The notes beneath the pieces were generated by a model. That model was not told where the DNA came from. It saw only the letters and a list, made by a program, of their open reading frames with translations, and made no database searches. Below, in pieces: positions 39,574 through 47,345 of a stretch of DNA of 64,000 bases. The position numbers and the translations under genes are program-made. The DNA comes from a virus: the IMG/VR virus record IMGVR_UViG_3300018004_000004, positions 151,396 to 215,395 of that record, one strand, 5' to 3'. Every line of letters begins with the position of its first letter. Within the stretch, counting starts at the first letter, position 1.

Positions 39574-40061
39574 TGGGGCACAAAGACGCCCGAGCAATAC
39601 AGCAGCTGCAAGGCGTGAAGAAGGATGATCCCTTCGACACGGACGAGAAGAAGATCAAGGAGCTGCGTAAGCAGCGTGATCCGGCCCTTGGAGTGATCGC
39701 TGTCAATCGCTTCGACTTCATCGACGCTTTGTTCCGCGCGTATGATACGGAAGTTGCCGCGGTTGCACAGCTTGGGCCAGCTTGCTCAGCTTTGCTGAAG
39801 CGCGCCGAAGAGGCCGAACTGCGCTGCCGCGAGCTGACTGGAGAAGTTCAGCAGCTTAAAGCGCAGAATGCCAAGCTGAATGCGATCGTTGCGGATCCTC
39901 ATGGCGACTTCGGAGAAGCACCAAGTGAGGAAGCAACTCTGAATGCCGATGCAGAAGCCGATCGGCTAGAAGATTCTATTCTGCCGCCGGTGGCGCAAGC
40001 TGCTGAGGCAGTTATGGAAAGCGAAACAGCTCCCGGAGTTCCTCCGGTAGAAGCATCGTAA
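39573..40061 (+). CDS. Coiled-coil protein with acidic tail
   Basis: 162 residues. A basic start, a helical domain, a coiled coil (about 80-108, LKRAEEAELRCRELTGEVQQLKAQN) and an acidic, Ala/Pro-rich tail. C/G-ending codons are frequent. No family recognised. Confidence 0.55.
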   Translation: MGHKDARAIQQLQGVKKDDPFDTDEKKIKELRKQRDPALGVIAVNRFDFIDALFRAYDTEVAAVAQLGPACSALLKRAEEAELRCRELTGEVQQLKAQNAKLNAIVADPHGDFGEAPSEEATLNADAEADRLEDSILPPVAQAAEAVMESETAPGVPPVEAS

Positions 40062-40062
40062 C

Positions 40063-41034
40063 ATGAAGATTACACGCAACTTGACCGTCCCGACCGGCAA
40101 TATTTGCGTGGCCGAGGGAGAAAAGGGACTCTTGGAGTTCCTCTCCCTCGGTGATTATGGCAAAGACGTGAACTTGAACCAGCATAAAGCCGTCAAGCAT
40201 CAGGCTCTTATGCCATTGACGGAGAAGTGGGTGGTGACAATATCCACCCAGTATGGCTGCTCCATGGGATGTAAGTTCTGTGACGTCCCAAAGGTCGGCG
40301 CAGGCAGGAACGCAACGTTCTTTGACCTTACCGGCCAGATCTTGGAAGCTGTACATCTCCATTCTGAGATTACTCAGACCAAGCGTCTGAATGTTCACTT
40401 TGCGTGCATGGGAGAACCAACCTGGAATCCCAACGTGCTTGACTGCGCCAAGTGGCTCCACACGCACATGAATGACGATTACAACATTCATCCTGTGGTA
40501 TCAACCATGATGCCTAAGAGGAATGAGTGGCTGAAGACTTTCATCCATACCTGGATGCGGATCAAGAACCGTTTGTATAACGGTAATGCCGGTCTCCAGA
40601 TAAGCGTGAACTCTACCAATGAGCTGGAGCGCTTGGATATGTTCCGCTGTAATGCGTGCAGTCTCGCCGAGATCGCGCATGTCATGGACGGGATCATTCC
40701 TTTCGGAAGGAAGATAACCTTGAACTTTGCTGTGGCCAACTATGAGATAGACCCAAAGGTCCTTCTCTGCTACTTTGACCCAGCCCTCTACACGATTAAG
40801 CTTACGCCGATGCATAAGACGGAGACAGCTTTAGCTCATGGTATTGAGACAATGGGCGATTATACTGACTTCCATCCTTACCTACATCATGAGGAAGCTT
40901 TGAAGGCGGCCGGCTATGAAGTGCTTACTTTCATTGCTTCGGCCGAGGAAGATCTGGGACGGATTACTTGTGGTAATGCAATCCTCTCAGGCACATTGCC
41001 TTTGACTGAATACCAGGAGACACACTCCAACTGA
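40063..41034 (+). CDS. RlmN/Cfr-like radical SAM protein
   Basis: 323 residues. STQYGCSMGCKFCDVPKVGAGRN places the iron-sulfur Cys at 66, 70 and 73 in the context of RlmN and Cfr (STQ-x-GC-x-x-x-C-x-FC...G-x-x-RN). FACMGEP matches FMGMGEP of the family. Near the C-terminus, ITCGNAI (Cys303) stands where RlmN has the methyl-carrying Cys (AACGQ). RlmN methylates A2503 of 23S rRNA and A37 of some tRNAs. Target here unknown; with the tRNA genes around it a tRNA or rRNA target is likely. Confidence 0.8.
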   Translation: MKITRNLTVPTGNICVAEGEKGLLEFLSLGDYGKDVNLNQHKAVKHQALMPLTEKWVVTISTQYGCSMGCKFCDVPKVGAGRNATFFDLTGQILEAVHLHSEITQTKRLNVHFACMGEPTWNPNVLDCAKWLHTHMNDDYNIHPVVSTMMPKRNEWLKTFIHTWMRIKNRLYNGNAGLQISVNSTNELERLDMFRCNACSLAEIAHVMDGIIPFGRKITLNFAVANYEIDPKVLLCYFDPALYTIKLTPMHKTETALAHGIETMGDYTDFHPYLHHEEALKAAGYEVLTFIASAEEDLGRITCGNAILSGTLPLTEYQETHSN

Positions 41035-41044
41035 AAGGAATAAT

Positions 41045-41233
41045 ATGTGGATCACTCGGCTACTGAAGAAGTGGCATGTGCTACATTCCTGGGAGAAGTG
41101 GATCTTTGATCGTAAGGAATACACAGCATACATTTGGACTCCACCTGGGTGTTACACCCACATAACGGAATACTGGCACCGCACTTGTAGTGCCTGTGGT
41201 ACATCGCAGACCAAGACGGTCATCCCACAATGA
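41045..41233 (+). CDS. Trp-rich microprotein with CxxC
   Basis: 62 residues. WHVLHSWEKWIFDRKEYTAYIW fits the pattern of the Trp/Arg-rich set (W...W-I-F-D-R-K-x-Y); a CSAC pair lies near the end. It overlaps the next start by 4 bp. Confidence 0.5.
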   Translation: MWITRLLKKWHVLHSWEKWIFDRKEYTAYIWTPPGCYTHITEYWHRTCSACGTSQTKTVIPQ

Positions 41234-42321
41234 GCCAAGATCTAAAAGAGATAGGGTTTTATACCCTATCTGATGCTCGAGCTGCGTCTGCATCAGCCAC
41301 GTCGCCTCTCAAACGTTGTGAGCTGATACTTACTGGACGCTGCAACTTCAGGTGTCCTTACTGCCGGCGCATAGGCGGTGAGGACCTAGACTACTATAAA
41401 GCTAAGGACATCATCCGCTTGTGGGCCGATGACAAACTGGAAGCTATTCGGTTCTCTGGCGGCGAGCCTACGCTTTATCCTTACCTGGCCAAGCTATGCC
41501 GTTTCTCTGAACGGTCAGGCATCAAGAAGATTGCTGTGTCTACGAACGGCTCGGCTAAGCCTGAGCTATATCAGCACCTTATCTTGAATGGGGTCAATGA
41601 CTTCTCTGTCTCTCTGGACGCTTGCTGTGCAGAGGATGGAGATAAGATGGCCGGTGGGATAAAAGGATCCTGGGAGCAGGTAGTAGATAACATCTTCTAC
41701 TTGTCCGAGCGGGTCTACACCACCGTAGGTGTAGTACTTACGGAGCAGAATGCTGACAAGATCAATGACATCATCAAGTTTGCTGATGGCCTAGGAGTGT
41801 CAGATATTCGGATCATCCCCGCGGCACAGAACGGCGACAAGTTTAAGACCGTCCAAGTAGACCCAGAGCTACTAGCCAAGTATCCGATCCTAAGGTATCG
41901 GGTCGGTAACTTTCAGTCTGGCTGGTCTGTCCGAGGTTTGGGGGTCACAGATGCTCATCGATGTGGCCTAGTCTTGGATGACATGGCTATTTTGGATGGG
42001 ATGCATTACCCTTGTATCATTTACTTGCGCGAATCTGGGCAGCCAATCGGCAAGGTTGGCCCGGGCATGCGAGAAGAGCGCGAACAGTGGTATAAGAATC
42101 ATGACGTCTACAGAGATCGTATCTGTAACATGAACTGCTTAGACGTCTGCGCTGCTTACAACAGGAAGTTTAGGGAGCTGAATCCTTGCTCGATAGAATC
42201 GAATCTGGTTACTTCGACTGGCTTACGTGGAGAATCGGAACTCCCCTTGACATCTTCGGAGTCAAGTGCAGGACTTACAGCCTCATCGCTAACGCAGATA
42301 AGTTCCGAGCCGCTGCGGTAG
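41230..42321 (+). CDS. Radical SAM enzyme with SPASM/twitch-like C-terminus
   Basis: 363 residues. CNFRCPYC (Cys38, 42, 45) is the radical SAM site in MoaA-like form, followed by IRFSGGEPTLYP and VSTNGS. The C-terminal third has more Cys (HRCGLVLDD, YPCIIYL, CNMNCLDVCAAYN), which fits extra iron-sulfur clusters of SPASM or twitch type. Such enzymes modify peptides or small molecules. The last 45 residues are Ser-rich and overlap another gene. Substrate unknown. Adjacent to the RlmN-like gene. Confidence 0.85.
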   Translation: MSQDLKEIGFYTLSDARAASASATSPLKRCELILTGRCNFRCPYCRRIGGEDLDYYKAKDIIRLWADDKLEAIRFSGGEPTLYPYLAKLCRFSERSGIKKIAVSTNGSAKPELYQHLILNGVNDFSVSLDACCAEDGDKMAGGIKGSWEQVVDNIFYLSERVYTTVGVVLTEQNADKINDIIKFADGLGVSDIRIIPAAQNGDKFKTVQVDPELLAKYPILRYRVGNFQSGWSVRGLGVTDAHRCGLVLDDMAILDGMHYPCIIYLRESGQPIGKVGPGMREEREQWYKNHDVYRDRICNMNCLDVCAAYNRKFRELNPCSIESNLVTSTGLRGESELPLTSSESSAGLTASSLTQISSEPLR

Positions 42322-42473
42322 GCTGGTGTCCTGGCGATTTAACAGCCTGCCGGCCGAAAGAGGGACATAAGGCCGTCATGTATTTTGTGAATGGTGAACA
42401 CTTCTGGTTCCATCTCAGGGACCATGAGTTCGAAGCGATCTTTGGGAGGATCAATGATCAAGGACAACTTTAA
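42186..42473 (+). CDS. Small unknown protein overlapping the radical SAM gene
   Basis: 95 residues from a TTG with GGGAG 9 bases before. FDWLTWRIGTPLDIFGVKCRTYSLIANADKFRAAAVGW looks like real folded protein. It overlaps the radical SAM gene for 136 bp in another frame. Confidence 0.5.
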   Translation: MLDRIESGYFDWLTWRIGTPLDIFGVKCRTYSLIANADKFRAAAVGWCPGDLTACRPKEGHKAVMYFVNGEHFWFHLRDHEFEAIFGRINDQGQL

Positions 42474-42654
42474 CCGTACGATCCGAACCGCGGATAAAAC
42501 GGTGATCAACATCTCCGCGCAGCACGTCGGAGAGTTTCCAGAATGTGAGTTGAGAGCAGGTATATCACCATTCTATTTTCTCTTGACTACAGCACAGGTG
42601 AAGAAACTCATCAAAGCTTTGCAAGCTTATCTAACTTACAGGGAGAAACAGTGA
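42454..42654 (+). CDS. Small unknown protein
   Basis: 66 residues from the ATG at 42454 (GGGAGG 5 bases before). Beta N-terminus, helical C-terminus. It overlaps the previous gene by 20 bp. Confidence 0.55.
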   Translation: MIKDNFNRTIRTADKTVINISAQHVGEFPECELRAGISPFYFLLTTAQVKKLIKALQAYLTYREKQ

Positions 42655-43937
42655 TGGATGGTTGGGAAGGGGGCTTTGACGCTCCCGCAGTAAAAAGCAC
42701 GCATCAATGCGAGATCGTAAAGGTGTATCCCAAGGTACACCCGAATGCAGACAGATTGGAGGTCGCAGAAGTAGGTGGCTATTCCGTATGTGTGGGTAAG
42801 GGGGATTTTTGGGACGGTGAACTCGGGATATACATCCCTCCGGATAGTATCGTACCCGCGATCCCGGGGTTCAGCTTTGTGTGGGAAGGTAAAGGCTACA
42901 TTCCCGATTCGATTCCTGCTGGCAGCACGGCGGTTCCTGAAGTACCCCAGAAATACCGCAGAATCAAAGCTAAGACTCTTCGCGGAGTAATCTCCGAAGG
43001 TCTTTTGATTCCTATTCCGCAGACGAAGGACTTCATCGATCAACAAGGTGAGTGCTTCTTCAAAGAAGGAGATGACGTTGCGAAGGTCCTTGGTGTTACC
43101 CACTACGATCCACCGGATACGACGTCGTTGGGCGGCGATACCGAAGCTGCCCCTGGAAAGAGCGGAAAGAAGAGACGTTATCCGAAGTCTCTACGCGGAT
43201 GGTTTCGCTTCTTACTATCGAAAGTGGCTTTTTGGCGGCATCCGGTGGATGCCCAAGAGAGTACGAGCCTGGATATCCCAGACTACGACGTCGACGCCTG
43301 GCAGAAGTTCCGTGGAGCCCTGATAGAAGGCGAAGAAGTATGGATCACCGAGAAGATCCACGGGGCTAATAGCCGATTTGTTTATATAAGAGAAGCTGGT
43401 AGTGCTGCTTACGCTGGTCGTATGTACTGCGGTAGCCACCACCAATGGAAGAAGGAACTTCCTGGTTCTGCTTGGTGGACTTGCCTCAAACAGAACCTCT
43501 GGATCGAGGAGTTCTGTAGGCAATATCCCGGTCATGTTCTATATGGTGAACTGGTTCCTACCCAGAAGCCTTACATGTACGGGCAGAAGGATGGCAAGTA
43601 CCGTTTGTTCGCCTTCGACGTCTTTGATCTTTCTCGGCGTTGCTTTCTGAGCTACTCCGATCTCCTTGATCTGACGTGGTGCCATCTGTACGCGGAAGGC
43701 GAAGACTTCCAAGCGCGCGGCATCTTGAATGAAGTCCACTGGGTACCTACACTCTTTAGAGGGCCGTATGACCCTGGCGCCATGAGGACCTTGGCTGAGG
43801 GAGTTTCCATGGTTCCTCATGCCAGTCACATTCGTGAAGGGATGATCATTAAGCCTCTCACGGAACGTCGCGACAATCGTATGGGTCGCGTGATCATGAA
43901 GCTCAAGTCCGTGAAGTTCCTGGAGAAGGACAAATGA
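42654..43937 (+). CDS. RNA ligase with N-terminal OB-like domain (Rnl5/DraRnl type)
   Basis: 427 residues. The first 150 form an OB-type domain: CEIVKVYPKVHPNADRLEVAEVGGYSVCV, then GELGIYIPPDSIVP, as in Deinococcus-type RNA ligases. The ligase core has ITEKIHGANSRFVY with nucleotidyl Lys234 (K-x-x-G), YGELV, REGMIIKPL (motif IV) and MKLKSVKFLE (motif V). The Deinococcus enzyme seals 3'-OH/5'-phosphate nicks with an RNA 3' end. A basic loop (about 165-190) separates the domains. Works with Pnk at 36422. Confidence 0.85.
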   Translation: MDGWEGGFDAPAVKSTHQCEIVKVYPKVHPNADRLEVAEVGGYSVCVGKGDFWDGELGIYIPPDSIVPAIPGFSFVWEGKGYIPDSIPAGSTAVPEVPQKYRRIKAKTLRGVISEGLLIPIPQTKDFIDQQGECFFKEGDDVAKVLGVTHYDPPDTTSLGGDTEAAPGKSGKKRRYPKSLRGWFRFLLSKVAFWRHPVDAQESTSLDIPDYDVDAWQKFRGALIEGEEVWITEKIHGANSRFVYIREAGSAAYAGRMYCGSHHQWKKELPGSAWWTCLKQNLWIEEFCRQYPGHVLYGELVPTQKPYMYGQKDGKYRLFAFDVFDLSRRCFLSYSDLLDLTWCHLYAEGEDFQARGILNEVHWVPTLFRGPYDPGAMRTLAEGVSMVPHASHIREGMIIKPLTERRDNRMGRVIMKLKSVKFLEKDK

Positions 43938-44176
43938 AGGGACCAGAAGGCCAAGATTTAGCTGATTTGCTCGAAGATGGTAGTGACGAGCATATTCAGG
44001 TACGAAGAATCAAAGAGTACCTCTTGACCGAGGAGCAGAAGAAGCAACTCTATGATGCAAACTACGACCTCTCCGACGTCCTTAATGGACGGACCCTCCC
44101 TGATTTCGAGTCCGCAGTCGAAGCTATGTTCGCCGACTGGAACGCTAAGCTCGGTCGACATATATTCGGCTTTTGA
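43934..44176 (+). CDS. Small acidic protein, possible frameshift donor
   Basis: 80 residues, acidic and helical. It ends GGC TTT TGA C. The next reading frame (+1) is open from before this point to 44366 and reads as protein (DRGIWWACDQIAKTIESDLQ). TTT TGA C is the type of site where ribosomes slip +1, as in bacterial RF2 (CTT TGA C), giving a possible 143-residue product. Confidence 0.55.
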   Translation: MKGPEGQDLADLLEDGSDEHIQVRRIKEYLLTEEQKKQLYDANYDLSDVLNGRTLPDFESAVEAMFADWNAKLGRHIFGF

Positions 44177-44366
44177 CAGAGGGATCTGGTGGGCTTGTGA
44201 TCAGATTGCTAAGACGATCGAGTCAGATCTTCAGGTTAGGGAAAGCCATGGTTGGCCTCTCGATTATAAAACGCTATTTTCCAACACGATGGCGTTTATT
44301 TGCGGACAGAATAATCGAAAACGAGACGGAAGTCAAGTGGCCTCCGCCCAAGTAAGTCAACCATGA
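44085..44366 (+). CDS. Downstream frame without a good start (frameshift product?)
   Basis: 93 residues if read from the ATG at 44085, which has no ribosome site and lies inside 43934-44176. The part after 44172 is convincing protein (FDRGIWWACDQIAKTIESD, then HGWPLDYKTLFSNTMAFICGQ). The best explanation is +1 frameshifting from 43934-44176; a sequencing error or a mutation is the alternative. Confidence 0.4.
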   Translation: MDGPSLISSPQSKLCSPTGTLSSVDIYSAFDRGIWWACDQIAKTIESDLQVRESHGWPLDYKTLFSNTMAFICGQNNRKRDGSQVASAQVSQP

Positions 44367-44497
44367 AATGGTGGGCTAGGCTTTATCCAGATGGACCTTT
44401 GTGCATAGTTACGCGCAAAACGACATTCGCTACAATCGTTTGTCGTGACGTCCGACGTGTATGGAATAGTGTCGTTCTCGTCTACCGGTCCATTTAA
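44363..44497 (+). CDS. Trp/Arg-rich microprotein (MKWW type)
   Basis: 44 residues, ATG in the previous stop. MKWWARLYPDGP, then a beta-like, Val/Arg-rich end (VCRDVRRVWNSVVLVYRSI). Confidence 0.45.
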   Translation: MKWWARLYPDGPLCIVTRKTTFATIVCRDVRRVWNSVVLVYRSI

Positions 44498-44534
44498 CAC
44501 GCTGTTGTAGTAGTACATCCGAAAGGAGAAGTAC

Positions 44535-45836
44535 ATGAAGCGAATGGTATCGCTAGCTATGCTGGCGATTCTCTTGCTTGTTCCTGCGGTCGTTATGGGC
44601 CAGACCTGTGATGCTACAGTGGCCGATGACGCCGGAGGTATTCTCAATACCGCCCAGATGGCTCAGATCGCGAGCGAAGCTGGCTCCTTGATCAATCAGG
44701 GCGCCGATGTGCGAGTTCGCGTCACTGGAACTACCGCCAATCTGGATCAAACTGAGGCCCAGTACGAGCACTCCTGTCCATCGTGGCAGGGTGCAAGTGG
44801 CGGCCGTAAGAACAGTTTGGTCGTATTGATGGTGTCTCCATCCAGTCGTAAGTTGGGCATTTACTATGGGTCAGCATTCAAATATGCCTTCGACGAGCAC
44901 TGGGTCCGCATTAAGTCAGACTACATGGTCCCCAAGTTCCGGGATCATGACTGGACAGGTGGCTTTATTGCCACCGAGCAACAGCTAGCAGCCAGGCTAA
45001 CAGCTGCTAAGGATGAATCAGTTCATCCAGTTGCTGCTACTACAGTAGTCACTGAGCCACCGACTGACTACTCCGGCCTTTGGTCGGCATTCAAATGGGC
45101 ACTCTTGATCCTTGCCTTAGTTCTATTCTGCTACGGCATCTGGGAGTATTACAGCTGGTGTAAACGCCGGCGTGAAGCTGCCAAGGCCGCGCAACAAGCG
45201 GCTTCGATCAGGCGTAATCTTGCCGCTCGGCGTATCAGTCGATTTAAGTCATTCGTAAATGCTTCTAATCAAGCACTTTACGATCGCGCCGTAGATGAGT
45301 TCGGCCGACTGTCGAACTCCGAAAGCACCAATCCTGATACTGATGGGCTTACACCTCAACAGTATTACAACATCGAGCGGCTCTACAAGTCTGTGTGCAA
45401 CGACCTGGATGAGGTAGCTTATCCTACAGGGCAAGAGACAGTAGATGTACCGGCTGGGGTAACTTGCAGTCATCCTTCTGACGAAGCTATGACTGGAGTC
45501 GAATCAGCTGGTGATGCTCCTGTTGATAGCACCACTTATGTCCCGGTGATCATCGATAACTCGCGCGTCAATGAGGCGCCCGAAACCGAACCGTCGACTT
45601 ACAATCCGTTCCTACATGAGACCCCAACGGTCCAGGAGGATCCGGAGCCAAGTCCTGATGATGACAATGGTGGTTCAAGTAGCTTCACTGAATCGTCCGG
45701 CTCGAGTTCGAGCAGTGACGATGGTGGTGGAAGCTCGAGCTGGAGCAGTGAATCCAGCGATTCTGGTGGTTCATCTGACTTTTCCTTCGGCGGCGGAGGA
45801 GATTCAGGTGGTGGTGGAGGAAGCGACAGCTTCTAA
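44535..45836 (+). CDS. TPM-domain membrane protein with Ser/Gly-rich tail
   Basis: 433 residues; AAAGGAG before the ATG. Signal peptide (1-22), then a TPM (TLP18.3/YgcG) domain at about 28-155: VADDAGGILNTAQMAQIASEAG, VRVRVTG, NSLVVLMVSPSSRKLGIYYG. One membrane helix (about 186-206), a basic helical cytoplasmic region, and a tail of Ser, Gly, Glu and Asp ending in GGGG repeats, as in cellular YgcG-like proteins. Cellular relatives sit at membranes and often lie near stress or PspA-type genes. A PspA-like gene follows 8 bp downstream here. Confidence 0.85.
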   Translation: MKRMVSLAMLAILLLVPAVVMGQTCDATVADDAGGILNTAQMAQIASEAGSLINQGADVRVRVTGTTANLDQTEAQYEHSCPSWQGASGGRKNSLVVLMVSPSSRKLGIYYGSAFKYAFDEHWVRIKSDYMVPKFRDHDWTGGFIATEQQLAARLTAAKDESVHPVAATTVVTEPPTDYSGLWSAFKWALLILALVLFCYGIWEYYSWCKRRREAAKAAQQAASIRRNLAARRISRFKSFVNASNQALYDRAVDEFGRLSNSESTNPDTDGLTPQQYYNIERLYKSVCNDLDEVAYPTGQETVDVPAGVTCSHPSDEAMTGVESAGDAPVDSTTYVPVIIDNSRVNEAPETEPSTYNPFLHETPTVQEDPEPSPDDDNGGSSSFTESSGSSSSSDDGGGSSSWSSESSDSGGSSDFSFGGGGDSGGGGGSDSF

Positions 45837-45844
45837 GGAGAACT

Positions 45845-46516
45845 ATGACCACGTTCATACAAAAGCTGCGCGTAGTAACTTTGGGGACAGCTCACGACTT
45901 GCTCGACAAGGCGATTGATCTGAACTCTCCGAGCGCTCTGCGCCAGTATGTCAGGGATCTTGAAGATGCCCTGGCCAAACTCACGAACGAAGCTGCTGTG
46001 CAAGCCGGGCAGATTCGAACTCTTACTCGCGAACAGGGTGACCTGAGCACGAGGATCTCGACCGACAAGACATTGGCTGCAAAGTATTTGCAGTCCAATC
46101 CTTCGTTGGCGCGCGTCAAGGCTTCTGACGCTGTTATGGCTCAGAAGGAGCTGGATAGTATTAACCAGCAACTTGTTGCGCAGAAAGAACTTAGCAACAA
46201 GCTTGATGCCAGTGTGACTGCGCTTGACGCGAAGCACACCGAAATGCTCTCTAACGTACGTAGGTTAGAGAGTATGGATCGTCAATCCAAGGCTCAAGAA
46301 CAAGCTGCTTCTGCTCTTACCTCGGCCGGCAAGACTCTGGCCGGTGGAGCAGATGTCTCGATCGACAATATCGAGCAGAAGATAGAGGCACGAAATGACG
46401 TTGCCGCGGAGAAGTTTAGCCGCGCAATGGGTTCCTTTGCCTCTCCAGAAGATCCAGAGCACACAGCTGCTGTGGACGAACTGTTGGCGTCGCTCACCCC
46501 TACGCCGGCAGCGTAG
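45845..46516 (+). CDS. PspA/IM30-like (ESCRT-III-type) protein
   Basis: 223 residues; AAGGAG before the ATG. The N-terminus (TTFIQKLRVVTLGTAHDLLDKAID) and the following ALRQYVRDLEDALAKLTNEAAVQ fit PspA/Vipp1 helices 0-1. Long coiled coil to about residue 150, then an Ala/Gly link and a short helical end. PspA proteins coat and stabilise damaged inner membrane. Together with the TPM protein upstream this could keep the host membrane intact until lysis or guard it from other phages. The family call is good; the role in the phage is inferred. Confidence 0.8.
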   Translation: MTTFIQKLRVVTLGTAHDLLDKAIDLNSPSALRQYVRDLEDALAKLTNEAAVQAGQIRTLTREQGDLSTRISTDKTLAAKYLQSNPSLARVKASDAVMAQKELDSINQQLVAQKELSNKLDASVTALDAKHTEMLSNVRRLESMDRQSKAQEQAASALTSAGKTLAGGADVSIDNIEQKIEARNDVAAEKFSRAMGSFASPEDPEHTAAVDELLASLTPTPAA

Positions 46517-46536
46517 TTAGAACCCCCGACTAAATG

Positions 46537-46566
46537 AAGGGAGGGAGCAATCCCTCCCTTTGTTTT
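46537..46566 (+). terminator. Strong intrinsic terminator
   Basis: Stem AAGGGAGGGA / TCCCTCCCTT (10 bp) with a GCAA loop, followed by TGTTTT. Ends the TPM-PspA pair. Confidence 0.85.
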
Positions 46567-46574
46567 GGAGCTTT

Positions 46575-46676
46575 ATGATAAAATGGTGGATGAGACATAT
46601 CAACGGCGGAATCAGATTGTTTGATCGCCGGTGGCGTAAGCACTACAACGCCATTTATTGGAGGAGATCTCTCTAA
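46575..46676 (+). CDS. Trp/Arg-rich microprotein
   Basis: 33 residues: MIKWWMRHI, then RLFDRRWRKHYNAIYWRR. TTGGAG lies before the ATG. Shares R-L/F-F-D-x-(R)-K-x-Y-like order with 41045, 52165 and 58278. Confidence 0.5.
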   Translation: MIKWWMRHINGGIRLFDRRWRKHYNAIYWRRSL

Positions 46677-47086
46677 TGTGGAATCCTTTCAGGAAGCCCG
46701 AGACTAAAGATCTTAAGATTACGGCGGAGCCTAAGTATAATCGAGATGCTATTTGCTCTGCTGTATACCGTGTGTTGAATGCCAGGTTGACTCATTATAA
46801 TGACTTGATTATCTGGCTGAGCCACAACTATGACGTAACGTCTTGGGGTCCCAGGCTCGAGCAGAGTCAAAAAGATATTGATGCCATTCGTAGATGGGCT
46901 GAGGCTTTACCACGTACTCCAGTAAGATCAGAGTATCTACACTGGCTTGATTATTACGAGCGCGGGTTGAATGAAGCTTGGAAAGAACTGCGCACTCAGG
47001 ACCACAAGAAGGAAATGGATCATTACGACAGAGAGTCTAGAGAGAAGTATGACGCATCTTTAGACCTCGACATCCCAAAGCCATGA
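46676..47086 (+). CDS. Unknown helical protein
   Basis: 136 residues; GGAGGAG before the ATG. Mostly helical with many Trp, Tyr, Arg and Glu (WGPRLEQSQKDIDAIRRWAEAL). Starts MWNPF, loosely like the microproteins around it. No family recognised. Confidence 0.55.
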   Translation: MWNPFRKPETKDLKITAEPKYNRDAICSAVYRVLNARLTHYNDLIIWLSHNYDVTSWGPRLEQSQKDIDAIRRWAEALPRTPVRSEYLHWLDYYERGLNEAWKELRTQDHKKEMDHYDRESREKYDASLDLDIPKP

Positions 47087-47226
47087 AATGGTGGAGATGG
47101 TGCCGGGCCTCTTGCGGTAAGGGCTTCTATTTGGTTAGCCGCCGCTACCGTCACAATGATTTCTTCGATGTCAAGAGATGGCACTTGATATTCGGGGCAC
47201 ATAAGGATTTCAAGAGGATCGTATGA
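47083..47226 (+). CDS. Trp/Arg-rich microprotein (MKWW type)
   Basis: 47 residues: MKWWRWCRASCGKGFYLVSRR, then FFDVKRWHLIFGAH. ATG in the previous stop. Strongly basic. Confidence 0.5.
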   Translation: MKWWRWCRASCGKGFYLVSRRYRHNDFFDVKRWHLIFGAHKDFKRIV

Positions 47227-47345
47227 GTTGGTGGTTCCTCGGACGTGGCGGCGATTGGAGAGGAAGATGTCTCCGTATCTGGCGCCGCAAGTACATTCGA
47301 AAACTCAGGAAGTCATTTCCTGAGAACTACAAAGGATCGATATGA
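47223..47345 (+). CDS. Trp/Arg-rich microprotein (MSWW type)
   Basis: 40 residues: MSWWFLGRGGDWRGRCLRIWRR, then KYIRKLRKSF. Similar in start and end (MSWW...LRKSF) to 50196-50315, so these two are likely duplicates. Confidence 0.5.
   Translation: MSWWFLGRGGDWRGRCLRIWRRKYIRKLRKSFPENYKGSI

Noticed and set aside
44173-44355. 60-codon TTG-started frame overlapping the frameshift region
   Set aside because: It is the third frame of a stretch better explained as the +1 continuation of 43934-44176; it has no ribosome site.
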